Assembly: GCA_031761405.1 (NCBI GenBank)
Contig: JASEVX010000010.1
Location: 32,623,784-32,687,783 of the forward strand
DNA: 64,000 nt
Source of the DNA: Serripes groenlandicus
Lineage: Eukaryota; Mollusca; Bivalvia; Cardiida; Cardiidae
Direction: 5' to 3'
Part shown: positions 22,200 to 35,000 of the stretch, piece after piece
Position numbering within the stretch: the first letter of the stretch is position 1
Layout of the letters: every line of letters starts with the position of its first letter
The notes under the pieces: model-generated
Databases searched by the model: none
The model's input: the letters and a program-made list of their open reading frames with translations, nothing else
What the model was told of the DNA's origin: nothing
Program-made: the position numbers and the translations under genes

Positions 22200-22977
22200 T
22201 CATCTTAAGCCTAAGCTTATATTGACCTCTCTCAATCTGTTTTATATATAACCGACATTTGTGCGCCTAAGATGGGTGAAATTTCTTGTCATTCCAATCT
22301 TCTTTGTTGAGCAGTGATTTAAACACATTTAGTGAACTGGCATTACATTACAGTATCAGCCCATTACATTACCAATGTGGCAGTGGCATTTATGTCCCAT
22401 GTCAAAAAATTGGAATTTTGTAATGTGACATTTTTATTCTGTAGAAAGATAACACCTATAGATATACGACATAACAAAATGTTTGACATTCTGTTCAAGT
22501 TTTGATGCATGGCTTTTTCTAAAACATTTGCCTGCTTAAGAAATAGACTAATATTATAAATCATGTCCCTGGAGGGCCTTTTAAACATTACCTCTCTTAG
22601 AAAATAATCTGTGGTCAATCTTCTATGCTGTTAAGAAATCATTTGCAGTTGTAAAAAGGAATCAACAGTTAAATAAAAACTCATTTGCACACAAAAACAC
22701 ATAACTTTATAGACGTCGCCATTGAATTGCTGCGATTGGTTCATTTGAATCACGTGCATTTTGTCTGGGCATCAAGTAATAATTCACCCGTTCAATTAAA
22801 CCTAATGCAATGTCATTCTGCTCGTTTGTCGACATAAAATGTAAAATATGTAATGCCAATTATATAATAAAGGTATTGAAATATAAGATCAGTCTTTGTC
22901 AACGGATCCCAAGGTGTTACTCACGACTTTAATATGTAATATTTGTCGAGGCGAAATTATATATTGCACCGTTCAAA
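22200..22977 (+). promoter_or_regulatory. Upstream region and 5' UTR of CTNNBL1
   Basis: About 780 bp of unique sequence before the ATG. No TATA box is clearly placed and no CpG cluster stands out. Promoter role is inferred only from position. Confidence 0.3.
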
Positions 22978-23007
22978 ATGGACGTCGGCGAGCTGCTTTC
23001 ATTCAAT
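22978..23007 (+). CDS. CTNNBL1: CTNNBL1 exon 1 with start codon
   Basis: 30 coding bp: ATG then MDVGELLSFN, donor AAT/GTATTG. The first seven residues equal the human start. No other Met upstream fits. Confidence 0.9.
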
Positions 23008-26000
23008 GTATTGACATTTTTAATGATTTATTTAATAAATTCTCATTTTCTCACGTTGTCAGTTTTAGGAAAGAATGGAGAAAATATTTCTCCAAAATAA
23101 TATACAATAGTTATGTATATCGAAACGATGTGTATGTCATAATTTTGAAAATATCATAAGAAATATTCAGAGAAGAAAAACTTCAAACACACATAGGGTT
23201 ATATCTACGGGTTTCCTAAGTTCGTGAACATAAGCACTAAAATAAACTACATTGTCGTGAACTAAATGAATATTTAGACATCATATAATAGTAACACTTT
23301 TCTCAAATGACTGCTTATACAAAGTCATAGGTAAAAGAAAGAAAATAATGACATGAGGAACTAAGATAGATCACGAAGTTGGAAGGTTCTAGGATATACC
23401 TTAACGCACAATGTCAGCTTTTCCATTATCACAGGCTATACAACTGATAAAGTTGTTACAACTTTTTTGAACAGTTCAGCCGAATCAAAATCCTTTCTGT
23501 TTGCAATGTTAATGTATCCTAGTCCTTCATGTAGAAAAACGCGGCATGTGCTAATTTTTCATAATTGTTATTATCATGCATTTGCCATGTTTTTTCACTT
23601 TCATTTTAATTTCATTTCCCTCTTCCCAATCATAAATTGGTTGTTTCAAAGGTATTAAGATCTGAGGAATGCATGATGATATCACAACATAAGTCACATA
23701 CTATATATCAAATCGAATTTAGCGAGGGATGTAGATAGGATCAGAAGCTAAATTATTACCTAAAAATCACCTGTCTCAACATTTATATTGAGTAAAACAA
23801 GAGACATATATAATATACAGTATATACAGAGATTGGCAACCCAGAGTCAGATTATGGCAAGAACAAACCTCACTAAAAACTTGTGGGTATGCCCAGATAT
23901 GTTATTCAAGTGACTGATTTGTCAACTAGTCATATATGCGGTATGATTAACATTTTGCCATGTTTTCTCAATACAGCCAGACAAACCAAACCCTTCCAAG
24001 AAACGCAGACATCATCAGGATGAAGATGATGACGAAAATGAAGATTACAGAAGAGAAGATGGAAGAGAAAAGGCAAAGAGGTCCGATATAAGTGCAGAAG
24101 AAAGAGAAAGAATATTGAAAATGGTAGAAAATGGACCTGAGGTACAAATTGACTTAAAAAATAGGCTTTATCAAAGAAACATGGAACAGATAACTTTCAA
24201 AACCTTTCTGCAAACTGAAAAAATGATTATGTTGAAAACATTGTGGCAAAAATACTAATTGCTCATCATGAACATTTTGTCCTATTGCTACAATGTTTTC
24301 TCAATCTTAACAATAACCACAATGTGATTTATACTTATTTCCCTTAGATTGTAGTGGGAGAGCGTCCACCTCAGGTGCGGGAGGTCGCGGGTTTGATCCC
24401 TGCCTGGGTCCTTACCAAAGACTAACAATGGTAGTAATGGCTGCCCTCTTTGGCACTCAGGGATGTGGGGTTAACATTACGACTGACTGGCTGGTGTCAG
24501 GTTAAAAGGACCAGTAGTACTGCTAACTAACCCAGGAAACGCCATAACGTAACTGAATTTTTTTTAATATCAATCAATCAATCAACCAGATTTTCAAAAC
24601 AATTCAATTCTGTTTCTTGATCAGACTACTAAGTGGAGGCGAGATGGTATTTTATTGGATAGTTAATGAGATGGATATTTAACCCTTTCCCTCATATAGA
24701 CGCTTTCTGACGCCTCTGAAGCAGACAGCTTTTTGAAAACATAGTGACAAAAGAAGAAATTGCACAAAATGTGCAATTTCTCCTTTTGATACAATGTTTT
24801 CCACTTTTAGTCATAGGTTATCCATTCAATTATAGAGATATTCTATTTTTTGACAAAATATGTTTAAAGTCGTCTGCTGCAGATTTGTCGTATGAGGGAA
24901 AGGGTTTATATGGAGCATAGACTTTTCTCAAGTTGCTGACTGTGAGCTAATTTTATTAACAGATGGAAGTTTTAGATGAAACAACCATGAAGAAGTTGTT
25001 GTTGAAGTTTGAGAAGAGTGTTTATAGAAACCAGGAAATGAGGATCAAGTTTCCAGATATGCCAGAAAAGTATGTATACATGTCTTAGACATATTTCTCA
25101 ATACTTTAAGCTCTCACAAATTGGAATTATTCGAAGAAAATAACAGGAACCTGGGACACAAAATATGGATTCAGAAAAACGGAAAGTAAAAACGGCTTCA
25201 AATAACAAAAATTGCTGATTATTTGTATTTTAAAAACAATTCTCATAATGCACAATACGTTCAAATGTCTGTGACATATAAGTAGATTTAAAAAAAAAAT
25301 GGTGTAACAATAGTATTACCAGTAAATGTGTTTTGTGTATAAGAACTCTAAACATATATATTTGAGCCCCTACAGGTATAAACGAGTCTCGATAACTGTT
25401 ACAAGGTCAAAATCACATGAAAATGTATGAACATAAATGCTGTAATGAACAAGTTTAGTTTTCCTTTTAAGTTATTTATAACCATGACTTTATTACATGT
25501 AGATAAGTCTTCTTCACTCTTCATAATGCAAGAAGACCCCACTTATCTGGGCCTGTATTCACCAACCTATATAAATTTGATTTTCAGACTCGATCTAAAT
25601 TATCGGACTGAATTGCGTCTACTTAGATTTATTCTTTATTCACCAACCCAATGTAATCAATTTCTGAAAATAGGCGTTTGCAAGATTACCCTATCGAAAT
25701 TGACGTGTATCAAATGGCTAGTTTTTAACATATATATAGAAAATAATGATTTCATTGTAGCCTGCCATGGCAAGGAAACATAGGCATCACCTCTCAATTG
25801 TCTGTCCATCCGTATGTCCTTCTGTTTGCCACGCTTTCACTTACCGGTGCTCTTCCTTTGAAGAAAGCCCTTTGGTTCACTAAATCATATTTCTGTTATG
25901 TTACTTAAAATGCATGTACATGTTTTATAAATATTATTTAACCCTTTCCCTCATATAGACGCTTTCTGATGCCTCTGCAGCAGACAGCTTTTTGAAAACA

Positions 26001-29000
26001 CAGTGACAAAAGAAGAAATTGCTCAAAACGAGCAATTTCTCCTTTTGCCACAATGTTTTCCACTCATAGGTTATCCATTCAATTATAGAGATTTTCTATT
26101 TTTTGTAAAAATATGTTCAAAGTTGTCTGCTGCAGAATTGTCGTAGGAGTGAAAGGGTTAAATCATTTGAAATTCTTCCCGAAATGTCATTAAATATGTG
26201 AGAACTGAATGCTCATTAATTGTTGTCATTTGATTGCTGGATTTGATATACCAGTATAACGCCAGGCCAGCTACAGCTTCAGCGCTCTCTTGCAAGGCTC
26301 TATACTGCTTGCTGATCAATTGTACATTTCTTTCTTCATATTCCTACAATCGGCTATGGACTCTCCAAGATGCAAAGCTGGAGAAGTTTGTTGTCAAAAT
26401 TCAGCACTGAAAGGATTAATAAGAAATTTTCATTTCACTGTATTTAATTGATACTATTTCACAGATTTATGGAATCAGAGATAGAATTAAATGACGTCGT
26501 ACAAGAAATGCATGTGATAGCCACAGTCCCGGACCTGTATCACATTTTGGTGGATCTGAACACAGTACAGTCATTGTTGCAGCTACTTACACACGAAAAC
26601 ACAGATATCCTTTACTTTATTGCCTGTTTCTTTGGCATTTGCGACAGTAAAGCAAATTCCATTGGCATATTGTTTTCAACTTTACTCAATAATCATATCT
26701 TCTCTTAAAGAGATTTTCCATAATCGTCTTGTTAAGATTTATTGCATGTGGGAATGTGTTAAAAACAAATCAGGTCCTGACAAAAAAGGGGGTTTTGGCC
26801 TAACCTGTTCACAGTGTATTTATGTCAAGATAAACCTAAGATGGTTTCAAGTGTGTTAGACATGGAATACTGTCAAGTTATTTGATAAACCCCTTAACCC
26901 AATACATAAAACTTGTGAAAAAATTGTGGAGAATGGAGAAATTACTCAAAACAAGCAATTTCTCCCTTTTCACACAATGTTTTCAGTTCTGTCGTTTAGT
27001 CACAATTCATGTCCATTTCTCCAGATGTTAAGTTTTTCTCTTTGAAAAGCAAAGAACTCTTAAAATATTGAATAAGAAAAGAGGTTAGTTCATTCACAAC
27101 CTGGATATATCTATTATTTGAAGTTGTCTTCTTTGAAAACATCAAAAGGGAAATTGAAACACCTGTGTGTTATGGTTCTGATAAGAGCATTGTTCGGAAA
27201 AGAGATAGTTCTTTTTTTCTAAAGTAGTAAGCTGCAAGAGCATAAAAATTCGTCTGAAAATATATCGGGTAAAATGTTGAAAAAAGCATTTTATGTTTAT
27301 TGTTTAGCAAGCAATGTTTTAGATAGATTTAAGGATGATTCACAAAAGTTATTGCAACTATATAGTTTCATTGGTCTTCAACCAAAGGGCTAAGCAGTTA
27401 GTGTGGTAAGGTAGCCAGTTGCCTGGGAAGAATGCAGAAAGAAAGCTCAGAAACACATGTAGGTTGAACTGGCCAACCATGATTCAACTTAAATGTGGTT
27501 AGAAACGGAGTTCGATTTCCAAGGAAATCACAAATATTCCTTGACACCAGTTTCAAATATTTCCATTGCCACTGTAGATTTGATGCAGGAGTTGACAGAC
27601 GTGGATACACTGAATGAGAGTGAGGAGGGAGCTACAGCCCTGATAGGGGCTTTGGTATGTTATGGGATTTCTACATCCTAACCCTTATACAGACGCTTTC
27701 TGACGCCTCTGCAGCAGTTGACTTTTGAAAACATTTTGGCAAAAGAAGAAATATTTTATGATGAGCAATTTCTCCTTTTGCCACAGTGTTTTCAACTCTA
27801 TTTGACAATAAAACTTTCATTTTTAGAGACTGTTCATATTATTAGGTTGTCTGTACCATGTTCATATTATTAGGTAGTCTGTACCATGTTCATATTATTA
27901 GGTAGTCTGTACCATGTTCATATTATTAGGTAGTCTGTACCATGTTCATATTATTAGGTAGTCTGTACCATGTTCATATTATTAGGTAGTCTGTACCATG
28001 TTCATATTATTAGGTAGTCTGTACCATGTTCATATTATTAGGTAGTCTGTACCATGTTCATATTATTAGGTAGTCTGTACCATGTTCATATTATTAGGTA
28101 GTCTGTACCATGTTCATATTATTAGGTAGTCTGTACCATGTTCATATTATTAGGTAGTCTGTACCATGTTCATATTATTAGGTAGTCTGTACCATGTTCA
28201 TATTATTAGGTAGTCTGTACCATGTTCATATTATTAGGTAGTCTGTACCATGTTCATATTATTAGGTAGTCTGTACCATGTTCATATTATTAGGTAGTCT
28301 GTACCATGTTCATATTATTAGGTAGTCTGTACCATGTTCATATTATTAGGTAGTCTGTACCATGTTCATATTATTAGGTAGTCTGTACCATGTTCATATT
28401 ATTAGGTAGTCTGTACCATGTTCATATTATTAGGTAGTCTGTACCATGTTCATATTATTAGGTAGTCTGTACCATGTTCATATTATTAGGTAGTCTGTAC
28501 CATGTTCATATTATTAGGTAGTCTGTACCATGTTCATATTATTAGGTAGTCTGTACCATGTTCATATTATTAGGTAGTCTGTACCATGTTCATATTATTA
28601 GGTAGTCTGTACCATGTTCATATTATTAGGTAGTCTGTACCATGTTCATATTATTAGGTAGTCTGTACCATGTTCATATTATTAGGTAGTCTGTACCATG
28701 TTCATATTATTAGGTAGTCTGTACCATGTTCATATTATTAGGTAGTCTGTACCATGTTCATATTATTAGGTTGTCTGTACCATGTTCATATTATTAGGTA
28801 GTCTGTACCATGTTCATATTATTAGGTAGTCTGTACCATGTTCATATTATTAGGTAGTCTGTACCATGTTCATATTATTAGGTAGTCTGTACCATGTTCA
28901 TATTATTAGGTAGTCTGTACCATGTTCATATTATTAGGTAGTCTGTACCATGTTCATATTATTAGGTAGTCTGTACCATGTTCATATTATTAGGTAGTCT

Positions 29001-32000
29001 GTACCATGTTCATATTATTAGGTAGTCTGTACCATGTTCATATTATTAGGTAGTCTGTACCATGTTCATATTATTAGGTAGTCTGTACCATGTTCATATT
29101 ATTAGGTAGTCTGTACCATGTTCATATTATTAGGTAGTCTGTACCATGTATATTTTCAACAGAATTGTTGTAGTTGGGAAAGTGTTTTATCCATTTCCAC
29201 ATACAATAAATCAGCAGGAGAATTTGAAAACATCAAGATCAAAACATAGAAAAATCTCAAGAAATGTGAGTATAATTACTGCATAGAGTTGATAACATTG
29301 TGACAAATGGAGCAATTACTCATTTTGAAAAGAGATAAGTCACTTGTAAATCATGGTAAAGGGTAATGTAGTGATAAGAGTACCTTCTATTGAATTCAGG
29401 AGGTCCCAGGTTTGAGCCCTGGTTGGATCATCTCACAAAGTTCATTGTAGACATACATACTTATACTTTCTTCGGAAACAGGCTTACCAGTGATTTAACT
29501 GTTCTTTATTCAACCCTCTCTGCAGCAGGTAACATTTGAAAACAATATTGGAAAAGGAGAAATTAATTAGAATATGATATTTCCACCCAACCTGTTTCAA
29601 ATCTGTATCATGGGTTGCTTCCTATTTTCCGGAAAATTCTATATATTCAATAATTATTTTCAAAACAGACAACTTAAACTGATTCCCACTTGCAGACAGC
29701 TTTTGAAAACAATGTGATAAAAGGAAAAAATGGCTTCTTTTTCCAAAATGTTTTCAAACTCTATTCACTAATTATACTTTCCTTTATAGAGATTTTTCAT
29801 ATTTTTGCCTAAATGTTTTCATAGTTGTCTGCTGTATATTTGTTGTCAAAAGGTCAAAGTAGTTGTATCAGGTATATATAGGAAGCAGGTGATGCAGCAG
29901 GATGAATGTCATACTGGTGAGAGAAGTATCTGAATTGCATGAATTGTTAGTTAATAATTGGTCAATGGAATTATTTCTACAAATATAATGTATACTTGTC
30001 GCAGGGCTCGCACTCTTGATTAATATGAAATAGAAAGAAAGGGATTTTAATGCTATATTTTTAATGTTTTCATTGACTGAAAAGATGACAGTTTTTGTGT
30101 TTAAACACAAAAATGCAACAAGTCTGAAAAGCCCTCTTATGTTTACTTGCTCAAAAATTATTCTAAAATTTGAAGTGATGGGTTTCGTTCATTCCTATTT
30201 CAGTTAGAAGGCCAGGTTGTAGCTCTGCTTGTGCAGAATTTAGAAAGACTTGATGAAAATGTGAAAGAAGAAGGAGATGGGGTTCATAATACATTAGGTA
30301 ATATACTACCATTATATTTAATTATAATCTTGTTTCACACAATAATTTAGACTCTTATTTATTATCAAAAATACTATTTTAACCCTTTCCCTCATACGAC
30401 AATTCTGCAGCAGACGACTTTGAACATATTTTGTCAAATAATGGAAAATCTCTATAATTGAATGGATAACCTATGACTAAAAGTGGAAAACTTTGTGACA
30501 AAAGGAGAAATTGCACGTCTTGTGCAATTTCTTCTTTTTTTACCATGTTTTCAAAATGACGTCTACTGCAGAGGCGTCAGAACGCGTCTATATGAGGGAA
30601 AGGGTTAATCCTTACCCTGATATGGACAAAAAGAAATCACATCAATAATTCATTTTAGTGAGAATTAAATGAGAAATTGTCCACAGTGCTTTCAACTCTA
30701 AATCAATGTTAGGAGTCCAATTTTATAACTATAAGATATTTTTCTCGAGACCTTTATAAAGGGGACAACACTTACTATATGAGTCGTTCCATCAGACCAC
30801 CATTGTGGACTCTGCTAAAAGTATCGACCCGAATCAGCCGAAGCTTTCCAATCCAGGCAGACACTTTTCGCCTCCTATGGATTTTCTGTTTCAGGAATCA
30901 TTACTGTAAACATCTATTCCCCTGAGACTAAACATATTGGCCAGGATTAGCCTTCGCAGACTGCCCAGGCTGATTTGGTTTGATACATTACGAAGAGTCC
31001 ATAATAATGGTTTTCTGATGGAACGGCTTTTATCATATTAGTATCTGTAAATGATTCAGTCAGATAAAGACTTTTCTCTCCTCTTTTTACAGCGGTGATA
31101 GAAAATATGACAGAATTTCAGCCCGACATGTCTACAGATGCTGCACAACAAGGTCTTATGAACTGGTTGCTAAAACGAGTAAAGGTAATTGTATTCATTC
31201 CTTTCCCACATGTAGATGCTGTCTGAGACCTCTGCAGCAGAAGATGTATGAAACGTTGTGGCAAAAAAAACTAATTGCTTATAATGAGCAATTTCTCCTT
31301 TTGCCACAGTGTTTTCAACTCTTTTCAGTAATTACACTTTCATTTTTAGATGTCTTACATAATGCTTTCAAAGTGCTCTGCTGCAGATTCATTATATGTG
31401 GGAAAGGAATATTGTATATGCGACAAGTCTATTGATTAAGCCTTTCCCACATATAGGTGCTTTCAGATGCCCTTGCATCACTTCTTTAGAAAACGTTGTG
31501 GCAAAAGGAGAAATTGCTCATGATGAGCAATTTATCCTTATTGCCACAATGATTTCACGTCTATTCAACAATAGAATTCTTATAGAAATATTCCCTATTT
31601 TTGTCAAGATGTTTTCAAAGTCATCTGCTGCAGATTTGTTCTTTAATATGGAAAAGGGTTAAACAGATACCTACATAAGGAGGGACAAACAGATTTATGT
31701 CCTACATTATCTCCCTTGTTCCCCAATCAAGTATATGTTGAAAGTAATCGTTAAATTTGTCTCACCAAGACGGTTATAGCCTTTTTTCTACAGTGATGGA
31801 TAAACAGTTTTTCTTTTTCAAATATTCATTGTCCAAAGTTAAAATTGAATGAACAAGCATGAAATTCATATGTTCCAAAGAGTCTGACTAATCTCCTTGA
31901 GTCTAGGAAGACACTCAAGTGAAATATTCTTACATGAGACATCATCAGTATTATAAATTTTCAGGGTATAATGTGCTCTTATTTCTCTTATTATCTAACT

Positions 32001-35000
32001 ATAGTAAGCCTTTGCCACATATAACAAATCTGTAGCAGACAACTTTGATACTATCTAGGGAAACAGGGCCAATCTATATAAATACAAAGTACAAATATGT
32101 TAGTTTTGAACAGAGGTGAAAACATTGTGGCCGTAATTGAAACAAAATCTGCTTTTGACACAATGTTTTCAAAAGACGTGTGCTTGCACCTGGGAAAGGA
32201 TTTGGAATAATATGTTTTAGCTCCCCAAGACTATGTGCTAAGAGAGCTTGTACTGTCTTAAGCATTGTCGTCTTTGTCGGATGCATTTGTAAAATGATCA
32301 ATTATGATTTACAATCAAGCCCTTACACAGGGAGCTATACTGACCTATGACAACTTTTTGTGACACAATATTTTATATGTTTTTGAATATTTCAGGCCAA
32401 AATGCCATTTGATGCCAATAAACTTTATGCCACAGAAATTCTCGCAATACTTGTTCAAAACAGTGATGGTAAGTAATTCCATTTCCTCTGAATATACTTA
32501 TCTTGTTAATTTAGTGCTTTGTTTTGAAAGTTAACCCTTTACCTCATATAGACGCTTTCTGATGCCTCTGCAGCAGACAGCTTTTTGAAAACATATTGAC
32601 AAAAGAAGAAATTGCACAAAACGTGCAATTTCTCCTTTTGCCACAATGTTTTCCACTTTTAGTCAAAGGTTATCCATTCAATTATAGAGATTTTCTATGT
32701 TTTGACAAAATACGTTCAAAGTCGTCTGCTGCAGAATTGTCGTATGAGGGAAAGGGTTAAATACTCATGTGTGGAAATGTGTAACACATAGACATTTTAT
32801 TATTTCACATGTATTATGATACAGAGGTGTTAACATTGTGGGGAAATCAGATATTGCTGTTTTGATTGTTTTTCCCATAATGTTTTGGAAACCTGTATGA
32901 GATATTATAATATTAGTTTCCCAGAGCATATATGAAATTATGTCAAATATTCCATCACCACTTATGATGAGATACATATAATTGAATGTAAACTGCTACT
33001 TTTATAAAATATTACGCAAGTAAATAAATTAAAACACTGATTTTCGTTGATTGTATTATGTAAAGTGTTATGTATTTTCTGTTTAATTAACCCTTTCCCT
33101 CATACGACAATTCTGCAGCAGACGACTTTAAACATATTTTGTCAAAACATAAAAAATCTCTATAATTGAATGGATTTCCTATGACGAAAACTTGAAAATG
33201 TTGTGGCAACAGGAGAAATTGCTCGTTTTGAGCAATTTCTTCTTTTGTCACTATGTTTTCAAAAAGCTGTCTGCTGCAGAGTCGTCAGAAAGCGTCTATA
33301 TGAGGGAAAGGGTTAATTAAGTATTAACCAGTTGATGAAGAACTTTTGATGACGTATTTGTTTGTTATAAGCCTGTAGATATCATCTAGGATAGAATCTC
33401 TATATCAAAAGTCCAAAATAAAATAAACTATATATTTCTGATATACAGATAACAGACAGATTTTAGGAGATGTGGATGGAATAGATGTGATTTTACAACA
33501 GCTAGCTGTAAGTGAAGTTTTGTTTAACACCTATTAGGATAGAAACCTGTTTTAAAATTATATGTAGAAGATGTATTTAGAAAATGTTGTTGGAAAATGG
33601 AGAAATTAAATACACTAAGGACTGCAGGGATAGCATTGCAGCTGTGTCACAATTAATTTGACAGCATAACTCATAATTTACCCAGGGAACACTGTGATAT
33701 AACTAAATTCTGTTGAAAGAGGCATAAAACACTATTTTAAAAAACAATCAAGATACATTTACCTGTAAATAGCGCAACACAAGAAAATTATATGATCAAA
33801 GTTGGATGTCAAATAAAGATTTTGGAAGATGATATGCGCTTCTTATCTAAAACTCTAATTATGTTTATTATAGATTTCTATCAAAATGTAAAGATTTTGA
33901 TCTTTTCAGTTATAAATAAAAAAATATTCAAAAAATGTTAAGATTAGAAATGATCGTTATATATTTCCATGAAATAGTTACCCCTTACCTATTATGCTTT
34001 TGTAGTAACTCTTTCCCACATACAATAAAACTGCAGCAGACAAATTTAAGAACATCTAGCTAAAAAATGGTAAAATTCTTTTTTAAAGAAAAAACAAATA
34101 TTGAAAAGAGAGAAATTGCTCATTACCATCTGCTGCAGAAATGTCAAAATGCATATACCATTAGAAAAGAATGAAATAACTAGCAGTATTATTTTGAAAC
34201 AGAGAAGTAAACATTAAACATAAAAAAGGAAACGTTCATTTTGAGCAATTTCTCCATTTCCCACAATGTTTTCAACATGTCTGCTATGAAGAACCTCATG
34301 TTGACCTGCAACCTTCATTTTTCCAGTTTTTCAAAAGACACGATCCACAGTCTAAAGAAGAGGTTGAGATGATGGAAAACATCTTCAACTGTTTGTGTTC
34401 GTGTCTGATGTCTCCGATAAACAGGGGACGCTTTCTGAAGGGGGAGGGGCTACAGCTTATGAATCTCATGTTAAGGTATGTTTTGATAATTACTCAGTCT
34501 CTGGTGTAGAGAAAGCTTTGTTTTATGCCCTTGAATTACCTGATGTGATTTTTTTGTGTCGCTTGTCTTGGCAGATTGACACTTAGCCCTCTCCCACATA
34601 TAACAAAAATGCAGCAGACTACTTACATGGGAAATAATATCGAAAATCTCTCCAAGTGAAGGTTTAGTTAGTAAATAGAATTAAAAACAATTTGACAAAA
34701 GGAGAAATTGCTTTCCCCCTCATATTTTGTTATTTAAAGTATGATTATATGAGCCTGCTCATGTAAAAATGTACAAGTTGATATCTGTGAATGAGGAAGG
34801 TGCACATCACCCCTTCTTATCAGTATCTTCACAATATACAGGAAGCTTCTAAAGTGCTGTTGTTTTCAAGAAGTGTAGATCTTGATCTGAATGAATGAAT
34901 GCACAAGCTTATCTGCAGCTGCACTGGTTTGTACATGTCAGGCATTACCATTTTTATGAAGTTGTTACAGTAATTTACTATGTGGAAAGTTTTAATAGAA

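Noticed and set aside
24349..24420. Possible tRNA gene
   Set aside because: A- and B-box-like segments are present, but there is no cloverleaf with paired acceptor. A SINE body and (ATCA)n tail follow.
26448..26708. Exon 4 reading on past HENTD as coding (ILYFIACFFGIC)
   Set aside because: Homology stops at HENTD and a U12-type donor lies exactly there.
27493..27556. Upstream extension of CTNNBL1 exon 5 (WLETEFDFQGNHKYSL)
   Set aside because: It has no counterpart in human CTNNBL1 and no upstream acceptor. It contains the branch-like motif and lies in the intron.
27831..29148. CRISPR-like array of 28-bp repeats
   Set aside because: Units are contiguous with no spacers and lie in a eukaryotic intron, so it is a minisatellite.
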